Source: Cryobacterium sp. MP_M3 (GTDB lineage: Bacteria > Actinomycetota > Actinomycetes > Actinomycetales > Microbacteriaceae). Taken from it: 64,000 nt of DNA. The number at the start of each line of letters is the position of its first letter. Positions within the stretch are counted from its first letter, which is position 1. Location of the stretch: NCBI RefSeq assembly GCF_015752155.1, contig NZ_JADOVI010000004.1:241518-305517 (forward strand). Reading direction: 5' to 3'. Shown here in pieces: positions 43,038-50,522 of the stretch. A model generated the notes under the pieces. It did no database searches. It saw only the letters and a list, made by a program, of their open reading frames with translations, and was not told the DNA's origin. The translations under genes were made by a program, and so were the position numbers.

Positions 43038-43753
43038 GGCACCGTTTGCTGAACCCCCGCCTGCTGAGCCGCCGGCTGCGCGAGGCCAGGTGGTGGATGC
43101 TCGACTACGTGTACGCGGCGACAGGGCAGACCCGCGCCTTCTTCTCCCGCGCCCGGCCGGCGGACTTCAGCTCCGGCGGCAAGGCCCCGATCGTCATCAT
43201 CCCCGGGGTGTACGAATCCTGGCAGTTCATGCGGCCGCTGATCCAGACCCTGCACGACCACGGGCATCCGGTGCACGTGGTGGCGGCGCTCGGCCGCAAC
43301 CGGCGTTCCCTGACGGATGCCGCCGCGACCGTCGCCGCTTACCTTGACCGGGAGAACCTGACCGGTGTCATCATCGTGGCGCACAGCAAGGGCGGCCTGA
43401 TCGGCAAACAGCTCATGGCGACCAATGACCCCGGCGGCCGGGTGAGCGCGATGACCGCGATCAGTGCTCCTTTCGCCGGCTCCCGCTATGCCCGTTACTG
43501 GGTCGTTCCGAGCATCCGTGCCTTCGCCCCCGCCAACGCCGCCCTGCACGGCCTCGGCCTGGACCGCCGGGTCAACGACCGCATCACATCCATCTACGGG
43601 GTCTTCGACCCGCACATCCCCGAGGGCAGTGAACTCGTCGGCGCCCGCAACATCCGGCTGAGCGTCGGCGGGCACTTCCGCATCCTCGGCGACCCGGCGA
43701 CCGTGCGGGCCGTGCTCGACGCGGTGACGGATGCCGCCGGGCCGGCCGTCTGA
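43034..43753 (+). CDS. Esterase/lipase-like alpha/beta hydrolase
   Basis: The 239-residue protein has a basic N-terminus (MRHRLLNPRLLSRRLREARW), IVIIPGVYESWQFMRPL and the nucleophile elbow VAHSKGGLIGKQLM. The end, RLSVGGHFRILGDP, supplies a His. The fold resembles triacylglycerol lipase/permease-like esterases. The ATG overlaps the stop of the preceding hydrolase. Confidence 0.78.
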   Translation: MRHRLLNPRLLSRRLREARWWMLDYVYAATGQTRAFFSRARPADFSSGGKAPIVIIPGVYESWQFMRPLIQTLHDHGHPVHVVAALGRNRRSLTDAAATVAAYLDRENLTGVIIVAHSKGGLIGKQLMATNDPGGRVSAMTAISAPFAGSRYARYWVVPSIRAFAPANAALHGLGLDRRVNDRITSIYGVFDPHIPEGSELVGARNIRLSVGGHFRILGDPATVRAVLDAVTDAAGPAV

Positions 43754-43796
43754 CCCCTCGGCCTAAGCGTCTCATCCTCCGGAACGTGGGCGCCCA

Positions 43797-44075
43797 TTAC
43801 CCTGCGAGCGGGAGAACCTTCGGCCGAGGCTTCTGCTTTTCGTTCCAGAGGTCGTGGGCAGTCTGCATTCCCAGCCAGAGTTCCGCGCTCGTTCCCAGAA
43901 GCAGGCTCAGGCGAACTGCCATGTCTGCGGTGACGCCAGAGTGGCCATGGCGGAGGCGAGAGAGGGTCGCCCGAGTAACGCCGAGGCGCCGTGCGGCCTC
44001 GGCGAGGCTCACCTCCCCGAGATAGTCCTCAAGCAGCAGGCCCGGGTGGGGGGGGGGGTTGTGCATTCCGGTCAT
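43797..44075 (-). CDS. higA: HigA family antitoxin with an 11-C homopolymer
   Basis: The 92-residue protein has the HigA pattern HPGLLLEDYLGEVSLAEAAR then LGVTRATLSRLRHGHSGVTA and LGTSAELWLGMQ, an XRE-type DNA-binding antitoxin. The codons MHNPPPHPG contain eleven consecutive C (a G run on the plus strand near 44047-44057), a slippage-prone tract. Start at 44075 or the second ATG at 44066. Its partner toxin upstream is only a remnant. Confidence 0.82.
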   Translation of the reverse strand: MTGMHNPPPHPGLLLEDYLGEVSLAEAARRLGVTRATLSRLRHGHSGVTADMAVRLSLLLGTSAELWLGMQTAHDLWNEKQKPRPKVLPLAG

Positions 44076-44106
44076 CTTCGGTCAGTCCTTCCTGGTCGCT
44101 CTTTGT

Positions 44107-44306
44107 TCAGTGGTAGTCCACGTAGTCGAGGAGCACGACATCAGTGCCCTCAAACGAGAAGGTGAGACGCCAATTCCCCGAAACCCAGATCGCGTAGTGG
44201 CCCTCCACGTTGCGGCCCGATTCGCCCTCCCCGTGCAGCACATGCGGTCGCCATGAGGGCGGAATATCGTCCACCGACACGGCGTGGTCGAGGACGCCGA
44301 GAACGC
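44107..44306 (-). pseudogene. higB: higB toxin remnant (5' end missing)
   Basis: In the frame ending with TGA at 44107-44109 the translation reads LDHAVSVDDIPPSWRPH, then NVEGHYAIWVSGNWRLTFSF and VVLLDYVDYH. This is the C-terminal two thirds of a HigB/RelE-type toxin, including the conserved NWR and VDYH end. Upstream the match stops and no suitable start exists. The sequence there instead belongs to yccF on the other strand, so the N-terminus was lost. Confidence 0.75.
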
Positions 44307-44495
44307 GGGCATCGGGTCCTTCCTCGGCAACCTCGTCTGGGTGGTGCTGGCCGCTGGCGGATCGCCCTCACCCACCTCGTCTCGGGCATCGCGCTCTGCA
44401 TCACGATCATCGGCATCCCGTTCGGAATCGCCGACTTCAAGCTGATCCCGGTCGCGCTCCTGCCGCTCGGCAAGCAGCTCGTCGACCTGCCGTAG
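44306..44495 (+). pseudogene. yccF remnant (5' truncated and frameshifted)
   Basis: The plus strand encodes GSFLGNLVWVVLA, then, after a one-base shift near 44349-44356, WRIALTHLVSGIALCITIIG and IPFGIADFKLIPVALLPLG. This matches the YccF membrane domain, but the start is missing and the frame is broken. It begins exactly where the higB remnant ends. Confidence 0.75.
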
Positions 44496-44504
44496 GCCCG
44501 CTTC

Positions 44505-44777
44505 CTAACCCTTTCGATAGATTTCGGACCGGTGCCCCAGGCCGACTGCAATCAGAACCAGTACGTCGTCGTGAATCTCGACGATCAAGCGATAATCGCC
44601 GATACGGAAGCGCCAATAGCCTGAGAGGTCTGCGGTCAGGCGACGCCCCCGCTCACGCGGGTCATCCAGGTCCAGCAACCCGTCCAGGTATTTCTTCACC
44701 CGGATCAGCGCTGATCTGTCGAGTTTTCGGGCCGCGCGATCGAATTCCGCCGTAGTTTCCAATCGCCAGCGGCTCAT
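44505..44777 (-). CDS. RelE/ParE family toxin
   Basis: The 90-residue protein has the RelE fold pattern: EFDRAARKLDRSALIRVKKYL, GYWRFRIGDYRLIVEI and VGLGHRSEIYRKG with basic and Tyr residues at the end. RelE toxins cut mRNA on the ribosome. Its ATG overlaps the antitoxin stop by 4 nt. Confidence 0.88.
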   Translation of the reverse strand: MSRWRLETTAEFDRAARKLDRSALIRVKKYLDGLLDLDDPRERGRRLTADLSGYWRFRIGDYRLIVEIHDDVLVLIAVGLGHRSEIYRKG

Positions 44778-44995
44778 AGCCCGAGTTCAGCCCACAACTC
44801 ATCCGCAGGCCGGCTCTTCTTTCCGGATTCCTCCCACTCGCGAATGACCCGATCGGCCCAATACCGTTCTTCCAGGTCATCGAGATGCTCGTGGATCGCC
44901 TCGCGAACGTAAAAGGTCTTCGAGCGCCCCGTGCGCGCCGCGAGCTGCTCAAGACGTTGTTCATCCTCGGGAGTCAGTCGTACTGAAATGGCCAC
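44774..44995 (-). CDS. RelB-like ribbon-helix-helix antitoxin
   Basis: From a GTG with AAGGAGG six bases upstream, the 73-residue product begins MAISVRLTPEDEQRLEQLAA and carries TGRSKTFYVREAIHEHLDDLE, a ribbon-helix-helix DNA-binding antitoxin of the DUF6290/RelB type. It would bind the RelE toxin and the palindromic operator just upstream. Confidence 0.87.
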   Translation of the reverse strand: MAISVRLTPEDEQRLEQLAARTGRSKTFYVREAIHEHLDDLEERYWADRVIREWEESGKKSRPADELWAELGL

Positions 44996-45006
44996 GTGAA
45001 CCTCCT

Positions 45007-45024
45007 TGAGATACAAGTATCTCA
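45007..45024. promoter_or_regulatory. Perfect palindrome upstream of relBE
   Basis: TGAGATACAAGTATCTCA has 8-bp perfect arms around AA. It lies 11 bp upstream of the antitoxin start, between its ribosome site and the promoter, and is the probable autoregulatory operator. Confidence 0.75.
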
Positions 45025-45058
45025 CGCGCTCCAGACATCCGAAGGAATCTCGCGTTGT

Positions 45059-45254
45059 GGCGACGCTTGGTATCGTTGAGTACCGATGGCCGTGTGGTCT
45101 CCGTTGATGAATCCGGCGAGTCCCGTAGCGGCCCCGATGTGCTGCGCCGCCGCGGCATCCATCTCGATGCGTCATTGCCGCCGCGCACAACGCCCTCCCC
45201 GCCAAGCTGCAGGGCATCCCCGAACTCATCACCAACCAAGGACTAGCAACATGA
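45059..45254 (+). pseudogene. Transketolase C-terminal remnant
   Basis: Read with shifts, the segment gives DAWYR-stop, [20 protein letters not shown] and RRRGIHLDA, then [12 protein letters not shown] after a one-base loss. It aligns with the end of the intact transketolase at 56240-56410 (GDAWYRW, DGRVVSIEQFGESGSGPQVL). A TGG-to-TGA change is at 45077-45079, and two frame shifts exist. The remnant stop TGA overlaps the deoC ATG, mirroring an intact tkt-deoC pair. Confidence 0.8.
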
Positions 45255-45943
45255 CCTCCCTCTCCCCCGACGCCGCCAGCGTCGCCCGCCAGATCGACCA
45301 CACCCTGCTCACGCCCGAGGCCACCGCCGCAGACGTGACGGCCCTCATCGCCGAGGCCATCCGGCTCGGCACCTACTCCGTCTGTGTCTCGCCGTCGATG
45401 CTGCCGCTCACGATCCCTGCCGGCGCCGACCTCAAGGTCGCGGTCGTCTGCGGTTTCCCCAGCGGCAAGCACCACTCCGCCATCAAGGCCGCCGAGGCCG
45501 CCCTCGCCATCGAGCAGGGCGCGGACGAGGTCGACATGGTCATCGACATCGGTGCGGCCGAGGCCGGCCGTTTCGACGTCGTGCAGGCCGATATCGCCGC
45601 CGTGCGCGCGAGCGTTCCGGTACCGAAGGTGCTCAAGGTGATCATCGAATCCGCGGCGCTGACGGATGCCGAGATCGTCGCCGCCTGCCAGGCATCCGTC
45701 GCCGCAGGAGCCGACTTCGTCAAGACCTCCACCGGCTTCCACCCCGCCGGCGGGGCGACCGTGCACGCCGTTCGCCTGATGAAGCAGACCGTGGGCGACC
45801 GGGCCGAAGTCAAAGCGTCGGGCGGCGTGCGCAGCTACGATGACGCCCTCGCCATGCTCGCCGCCGGCGCGAGCCGCCTCGGCGTTTCGGGCAGCGCCGC
45901 ACTGCTCAGCGGTGCCACACCGGTCCTGACCGGCGCGTACTGA
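45251..45943 (+). CDS. deoC: Deoxyribose-phosphate aldolase, copy 1
   Basis: The 230-residue class I aldolase has [10 protein letters not shown] (Asp 95), [13 protein letters not shown] with the Schiff-base Lys 158, and [14 protein letters not shown] (Lys 188). It splits 2-deoxyribose 5-phosphate into acetaldehyde and glyceraldehyde 3-phosphate. It follows a decayed transketolase tail and has no other operon partner, so its present promoter is unclear. Two close paralogues are at 49048 and 56420. Confidence 0.92.
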   Translation: MTSLSPDAASVARQIDHTLLTPEATAADVTALIAEAIRLGTYSVCVSPSMLPLTIPAGADLKVAVVCGFPSGKHHSAIKAAEAALAIEQGADEVDMVIDIGAAEAGRFDVVQADIAAVRASVPVPKVLKVIIESAALTDAEIVAACQASVAAGADFVKTSTGFHPAGGATVHAVRLMKQTVGDRAEVKASGGVRSYDDALAMLAAGASRLGVSGSAALLSGATPVLTGAY

Positions 45944-45988
45944 CCGCCGGCGCCGACGTCGCCTCAGCCTGCCCCCGCCGGAGTGCCT

Positions 45989-46780
45989 CTAGTTAGGGTT
46001 ATGTTGCCTTACCGAGAGCGACCCGTGACCGGGCGCGACGACACATTTTGCGGCGTAGATGGGAACTCCGCCGTGCTCCGCTGTCTGGGTGAGGATGAGG
46101 ACCGCCGCTGACGGCCCTATGTTCAGCAGTTTCGCTCGCGTGGGGCCAGCGTCGGTTGCGACGATCTGGCACACGCCGTTTGTGAAGACGTGGCCGTTGG
46201 CCTGCATGGAGGCGAGGAGTGTCCGTGGCTCGGCGGCGAGCTCCGGGAGTTCGGATGCGATTCGCGCGCTCACCTCACTAAGGTAGCGCCCAGCGGGGAG
46301 ATGCTCTTGAACAGTGGCAACGGGAATGCCATCCTGCAGCAAGACGCTCTCGCGGATCCAGGCGTTGGCAGCCGGGTCGAGCGAGAGCCGGTGGGCCACG
46401 AAGTCTGTAACCCCTTCCAACTCGAAACGCACCGGCTGGACAGCCAACGTCATGTTCGGGTCGGCTAAGGCGATCTCAAATGGCCGCAGCTGCTCCAGTC
46501 CGCCGTGCGGGATGAAGTCCGTGACGAATCGCCCAACTCCGCGGCGGGTGACAAGTAACCCGTCTTCTTCGAGGAGCATCAGCGCCTCGCGTACGGGTGT
46601 GCGGCTGACGCCGAGCATCGCCGAGAGCTCCGTTTCCCTCGGTAGCATTTCGCCGAGCCGGAACACGCCGGAGCGGATTCCATCCGCGAGCCGCGTGTAG
46701 ACGGCGACTCGAATCGGCTGGCCGACGGCGAGCTGGAGCTGCTGGTGCAAGAACGGGTGCGATTCCAAACGGGTCGTCAC
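45989..46780 (-). CDS. GntR family regulator (UTRA domain)
   Basis: The 263-residue protein has an N-terminal GntR winged helix (YTRLADGIRSGVFRLGEMLP, then LSAMLGVSRTPVREALMLLE) and a C-terminal UTRA-like ligand domain (ESVLLQDGIPVATVQEHLP, IYAAKCVVAPGHGS). It is divergent from the nucleoside operon and two palindromes lie in the 87-bp gap, so it is probably its regulator. Confidence 0.87.
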   Translation of the reverse strand: MTTRLESHPFLHQQLQLAVGQPIRVAVYTRLADGIRSGVFRLGEMLPRETELSAMLGVSRTPVREALMLLEEDGLLVTRRGVGRFVTDFIPHGGLEQLRPFEIALADPNMTLAVQPVRFELEGVTDFVAHRLSLDPAANAWIRESVLLQDGIPVATVQEHLPAGRYLSEVSARIASELPELAAEPRTLLASMQANGHVFTNGVCQIVATDAGPTRAKLLNIGPSAAVLILTQTAEHGGVPIYAAKCVVAPGHGSLSVRQHNPN

Positions 46781-46808
46781 GAGACCTCCTTGTCAACGCC
46801 GAACGTAC

Positions 46809-46842
46809 CACATTTGATATGTGACCGGAGAGGTATAACCTC
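46809..46842. promoter_or_regulatory. Two palindromes between gntR and the nucleoside operon
   Basis: CACATTTGATATGTG (46809-46823, CACAT-N5-ATGTG) and GAGGTATAACCTC (46830-46842, GAGGT-ATA-ACCTC) are adjacent inverted repeats in the divergent gap. The second contains GTATAAC, near the GntR half-site style. Confidence 0.65.
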
Positions 46843-46867
46843 ATACTGCATCGACGAAGGAGTCAAC

Positions 46868-47632
46868 ATGAGTTCAACCACCACGAGGGTCGGATCACAG
46901 TCAACGACGAAGGGCCTGTATCCCACCACGCGCAGCACGCCGCACATCGATCCGAAGGGGGTGGACATCGCCGAGACGATCCTCCTTCCGGGGGACCCTC
47001 TGAGAGCGAAGTTCATCGCCGAGACATACTTCGACGACATCCGCTGCTTCAACACGGTTCGTAACATGTTGGGTTTTACGGGCACTTACCGGGGGCGCCC
47101 CGTGTCCGTGATGGGCACGGGCATGGGCATCCCCTCCATCTCGCTCTACAGCTATGAGTTGATCCACTTCTTTGGGGTTAAGAACCTGATCCGGGTGGGC
47201 AGCTGCGGCGCCATGCAGGAGAAAATGGAGCTCTACGACGTGGTTATCGCCCAGGGCGCGTCGACCGACTCCAATTACCTGCAGCAGTTCAACCTGCCCG
47301 GTTCATGGGCGCCTCTGTCGTCGTACAGGCTGCTCGAGCACGCCAAACGGATCGCCGACGAGCGCGGTCAACGCACCCACGTGGGCAATGTGCTCTCGTC
47401 CGACCTGTTCTACGGCGCCGATCCCGACGCCATGGGGAAGTGGATGAAGATGGGCGTCCTGGCCGCCGAGATGGAGTCGGCAGGCCTGTTCGCCAACGCC
47501 GCGGCCGGGGGCGTCGATGCGCTTGGCATCTTCACCGTTAGCGACCAGCTCGTCACCGGCGCCAAGACCACCCCCGAGGAACGGCAGACCGCCTTCACCG
47601 GAATGATCGAGATCGCGCTGGAACTGATCTGA
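46868..47632 (+). CDS. deoD: Purine nucleoside phosphorylase (DeoD type)
   Basis: The 254-residue protein matches hexameric PNP: TILLPGDPLRAKFIAETYF, GTGMGIPSISLYSYEL, IRVGSCGAMQ, VLAAEMESAGLFANA and FTVSDQLVTG with the catalytic Asp. It phosphorolyses purine (deoxy)nucleosides to base and (deoxy)ribose 1-phosphate. A short N-terminal extension (TTTRVGSQSTTKGLYPTT) is unusual. Its TGA overlaps the next ATG (TGATG). Confidence 0.9.
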   Translation: MSSTTTRVGSQSTTKGLYPTTRSTPHIDPKGVDIAETILLPGDPLRAKFIAETYFDDIRCFNTVRNMLGFTGTYRGRPVSVMGTGMGIPSISLYSYELIHFFGVKNLIRVGSCGAMQEKMELYDVVIAQGASTDSNYLQQFNLPGSWAPLSSYRLLEHAKRIADERGQRTHVGNVLSSDLFYGADPDAMGKWMKMGVLAAEMESAGLFANAAAGGVDALGIFTVSDQLVTGAKTTPEERQTAFTGMIEIALELI

Positions 47633-49038
47633 TGAGCACCACGACTAACGCCGCGCGTCCAACCCAGGTCTTCACACCGACCCGGGCCGTCCCCATCCTG
47701 TTGTTCCTCTTCGTGTTTTCGCTGGTGCTGGACAATGGCTTCAAGTTCATGTCGCCGGCACTGGCGCTGGATCTCAACCTGCCCGTCAACACCGTCAGCC
47801 TGCAAGCCACTCTGACCGGCATCCTGATCGGTATCGGTGCTGTGGTCTACGCCGCACTGGCCGACTCGATCAGTATCCGGAAGCTCATCATTTTCGCGAT
47901 CATCGTCATGACGATCGGCTCGATCGTCGGCTTCGTCTTCCAGACCAACTTCTGGCTGATCCTGGTCGGCCGACTCATCCAGACCGCCGGCTTGGCGGCC
48001 GCCGAGACCCTCTACGTGATCTACGTCACCAAGCATTTCAGGGGCGACGAGCAGAAGAAGTATCTGGGCTTCAGCACCGCAGCCTTCCAGCTGTCGCTAC
48101 TGATCGGCACCGTCGGCAGCGGCTTCATCGCCACCTACATCGGCTGGGCGGCCTTCTTCCTGGTCACCTTGCTTTCCCTGCTGACCATCCCGCTCGTGCT
48201 CCGTACGGTTGCCGCGGAGGCAACGAATGAGGGCCACGTCGACGTTTTCGGGCTGTTCCTGATCGCGGTGTTCGCCACCGGCATCATCCTGTTCATGCAG
48301 AATTTCAACCTGTGGTACCTAATGCCAGTCGTCGCGGGGCTGATCCTGTTCATCTGGCACATCCGTACCCACGACAACGCCGTGATCACCATCGCGTTCT
48401 TCGCCAACGCTCAGTACTCGCTGATGATCATCGTGGTGTTCGTCATCTATTCGGTCCAGCTGGGCTACACCTTCCTCTTCCCGTTCCTGGTGTCCGACAT
48501 CTACGGCTACAACCTCGGAGAGGTCTCCCTACTGCTGATCCCCGGCTATATCGCCGCCGTGCTAGTCGGCTCGGCCACCGGCAAGATCGCCCGGGTCCTC
48601 ACCTCCAAGCAGGCCATCACCACGGCGTTGATCGTGATCATCGCCTCGATGCTGATCCCGGCACTGGTGGTGGACAAGTGGATCGGGATCTTCGTGATCT
48701 CGATGATCTTGTTCGGGATGGGCTTCGCGCTGATGTACGGCCCCCTCGTGTCGACCGCCATTGGGCGGGTGCCGGTCGAGAACTCTGGTATCGCCATCGG
48801 CTTCTACAACCTCACCATCAACATTGCCGTGCCGATCGGCATCGCCTACACCGCAGCACTGATGAACCTGAAGCCCAACCTGCTCGGCGGCGTCGCCGGC
48901 ACCGACCAGGCGTCCTCCTACGGAACGGTGTTGTTGATTCTCGCGGCGGTCGCTGCCCTCGGCCTGGTGCTCTACCGCGCCTTCGTCATGGTCCTGGAGC
49001 GCCAAGGCGAACCCACACCCGCACCCGTCACCAACTAA
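47632..49038 (+). CDS. MFS transporter, probable nucleoside importer
   Basis: The 468-residue protein has 12-14 helices and MFS features (FSLVLDNGFKFMSPALALDL, VGRLIQTAGLAAAETLYV, YGPLVSTAIGRVPVENSGIA). Sequence alone suggests the DHA2-like branch. Coupling with PNP upstream (one-base overlap) and deoC downstream makes nucleoside uptake the best guess; this is inference. Confidence 0.82.
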   Translation: MSTTTNAARPTQVFTPTRAVPILLFLFVFSLVLDNGFKFMSPALALDLNLPVNTVSLQATLTGILIGIGAVVYAALADSISIRKLIIFAIIVMTIGSIVGFVFQTNFWLILVGRLIQTAGLAAAETLYVIYVTKHFRGDEQKKYLGFSTAAFQLSLLIGTVGSGFIATYIGWAAFFLVTLLSLLTIPLVLRTVAAEATNEGHVDVFGLFLIAVFATGIILFMQNFNLWYLMPVVAGLILFIWHIRTHDNAVITIAFFANAQYSLMIIVVFVIYSVQLGYTFLFPFLVSDIYGYNLGEVSLLLIPGYIAAVLVGSATGKIARVLTSKQAITTALIVIIASMLIPALVVDKWIGIFVISMILFGMGFALMYGPLVSTAIGRVPVENSGIAIGFYNLTINIAVPIGIAYTAALMNLKPNLLGGVAGTDQASSYGTVLLILAAVAALGLVLYRAFVMVLERQGEPTPAPVTN

Positions 49039-49047
49039 GGACAAACC

Positions 49048-49749
49048 ATGATTTCCACCCCCACTATCGCCGCCACCGCCGTAAGCGTCGCTCGCCAGAT
49101 CGACCACACCCTGCTCACGCCCGAGGCCACCACCGCCGACGTGACGGCCCTCATCGCCGAGGCCATCAGGCTCGGCACCTACTCCGTCTGTGTCTCGCCG
49201 TCGATGCTGCCGCTCACGATCCCCGCCGGCGCCGACCTCAAGGTCGCGGTCGTCTGCGGCTTCCCCAGCGGCAAGCACCACAGCGCCATCAAGGCCGCCG
49301 AGGCCGCGCTCGCCATCGAACAGGGCGCCGACGAGATCGACATGGTCATCGACATCGGCGCCGTCAAGGCCGGCCGGTTCGCCGCTGTGCAGGCCGACAT
49401 CGCCGCAGTGCGCGCGAGCATCCCGGCGCCGAAGGTGCTCAAGGTCATCATCGAATCCGCAGCGTTGACGGATGCCCAGATCGTCTCCGTCTGCCAGGCC
49501 GCCGTGGCCGCGGGCGCCGACTTCGTCAAGACCTCCACCGGCTTCCACCCCGCCGGCGGGGCGACCCTGCACGCCGTGCGCCTGATGAAGCGAACCGTGG
49601 GCGACCGAGCCCAGGTGAAGGCATCGGGCGGCGTGCGCAGCTTCGACGACGCCCTCGCCATGCTCGACGCCGGCGCCAGCCGCCTCGGCGTCTCCGGCAG
49701 CGCCGCACTACTCAGCGGCGCCACACCGGTCCTGACCGGCGCGTACTAA
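49048..49749 (+). CDS. deoC: Deoxyribose-phosphate aldolase, copy 2
   Basis: The 233-residue protein is a close paralogue of the copy at 45251, with [23 protein letters not shown] and [14 protein letters not shown]. It follows the MFS gene by 9 nt with TAAGGACAAACC before the ATG, as copy 3 follows transketolase. With PNP it completes a deoxynucleoside salvage route, although no phosphopentomutase is in the operon. Confidence 0.93.
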   Translation: MISTPTIAATAVSVARQIDHTLLTPEATTADVTALIAEAIRLGTYSVCVSPSMLPLTIPAGADLKVAVVCGFPSGKHHSAIKAAEAALAIEQGADEIDMVIDIGAVKAGRFAAVQADIAAVRASIPAPKVLKVIIESAALTDAQIVSVCQAAVAAGADFVKTSTGFHPAGGATLHAVRLMKRTVGDRAQVKASGGVRSFDDALAMLDAGASRLGVSGSAALLSGATPVLTGAY

Positions 49750-49871
49750 ACGCCGGCGTCCGCGCCCGCCGTCGGCGCCTACTCCGCCGGCCGCGAGCAC
49801 GACACTGCCACGGTGCACCCGACCGCAGTCGCCGCCTCCCCGTCCGGGTGCCGGTCCCGGCAGATCACGCG

Positions 49872-50129
49872 CTACTCGTACACGTCCCGGCGATGACCGA
49901 CGGTGACCACGACCACCACAAGGATGTCGTTGCGGATGGTGTAGATAATCCGATAGTTGCCCACCCGCACCCGATAGCCGTCCCGTCCTTGCAACGCTCT
50001 GGCCCCGGGCGGGCGAGGGTCTTCGCCCAGCAGGGCGATGGCGCCTTGTACCCGACCGCGATCCTGCGGATCAATGCGCCGCAGCGCTTTGACCGCTGCC
50101 GGGCGCAATTCGATCCGGTACTTGCTCAC
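49872..50129 (-). CDS. RelE family toxin
   Basis: The 85-residue protein has SKYRIELRPAAVKALRRIDP, the GYRVRVGNYRIIYTI core and VGHRRDVYE, a typical RelE mRNA interferase. It overlaps its antitoxin by 4 nt. Confidence 0.9.
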   Translation of the reverse strand: MSKYRIELRPAAVKALRRIDPQDRGRVQGAIALLGEDPRPPGARALQGRDGYRVRVGNYRIIYTIRNDILVVVVVTVGHRRDVYE

Positions 50130-50374
50130 ATCCAGCCGAGATCCGCTTTAACCTGCTCCCAGGGAATGTTGTCGCCCTCGTCGGCCATCGCGACATCAAA
50201 CGCCGCGACATCTTCAGCATCCTCAAGCGCTTCTTGCATGCGCGCGTACTGCTCGGGGCTCACCAGCACGGCGGCGACCTTTCCGCGACGCTCCAGGAAG
50301 ACGGCCTCTGAGCTGGCCTGGGCGATCAACTCGGGCAGGCGCGCCCTGGCGTCGGTGACGCTTGACTTCGACAT
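50126..50374 (-). CDS. Phd/YefM-type antitoxin
   Basis: The 82-residue protein starts MSKSSVTDARARLPELIAQA and has VFLERRGKVAAVLVSPEQYA, the Phd/YefM fold that binds DNA and RelE. Two ATGTACAT palindromes lie directly upstream. Confidence 0.9.
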   Translation of the reverse strand: MSKSSVTDARARLPELIAQASSEAVFLERRGKVAAVLVSPEQYARMQEALEDAEDVAAFDVAMADEGDNIPWEQVKADLGWM

Positions 50375-50381
50375 GCCTCAA

Positions 50382-50410
50382 ATGTACATCAGCATAGTCG
50401 GGATGTACAT
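50382..50410. promoter_or_regulatory. Paired ATGTACAT operators of the phd-relE module
   Basis: ATGTACAT occurs at 50382-50389 and 50403-50410, 21 bp apart (two helical turns). Phd/YefM antitoxins typically bind such short paired palindromes. Confidence 0.75.
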
Positions 50411-50466
50411 GTGCAGTGTCGAATCGCCGCGTGCCCGACCGCACCCGGAACCCTCCCGACACGAAC

Positions 50467-50499
50467 AGAGGGCGACCCCGCACCGCGGAGCCGCCCTCC
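50467..50499 (-). terminator. Hairpin after the PTS operon
   Basis: AGAGGGCGACC and GGAGCCGCCCTCC pair into a GC stem 24 bp after the IIC stop codon. There is no T-run. A matching hairpin with similar flanks follows the gene at 59587. Confidence 0.6.
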
Positions 50500-50522
50500 G
50501 GCGAAACAGAGAACCGGTGAAG

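Noticed and set aside
44082..44375. 97-codon minus-strand frame over the higB/yccF scar
   Set aside because: It uses the wrong frame; the HigB-like sequence is in the frame ending at 44107, and this frame gives Arg/Thr-rich nonsense.
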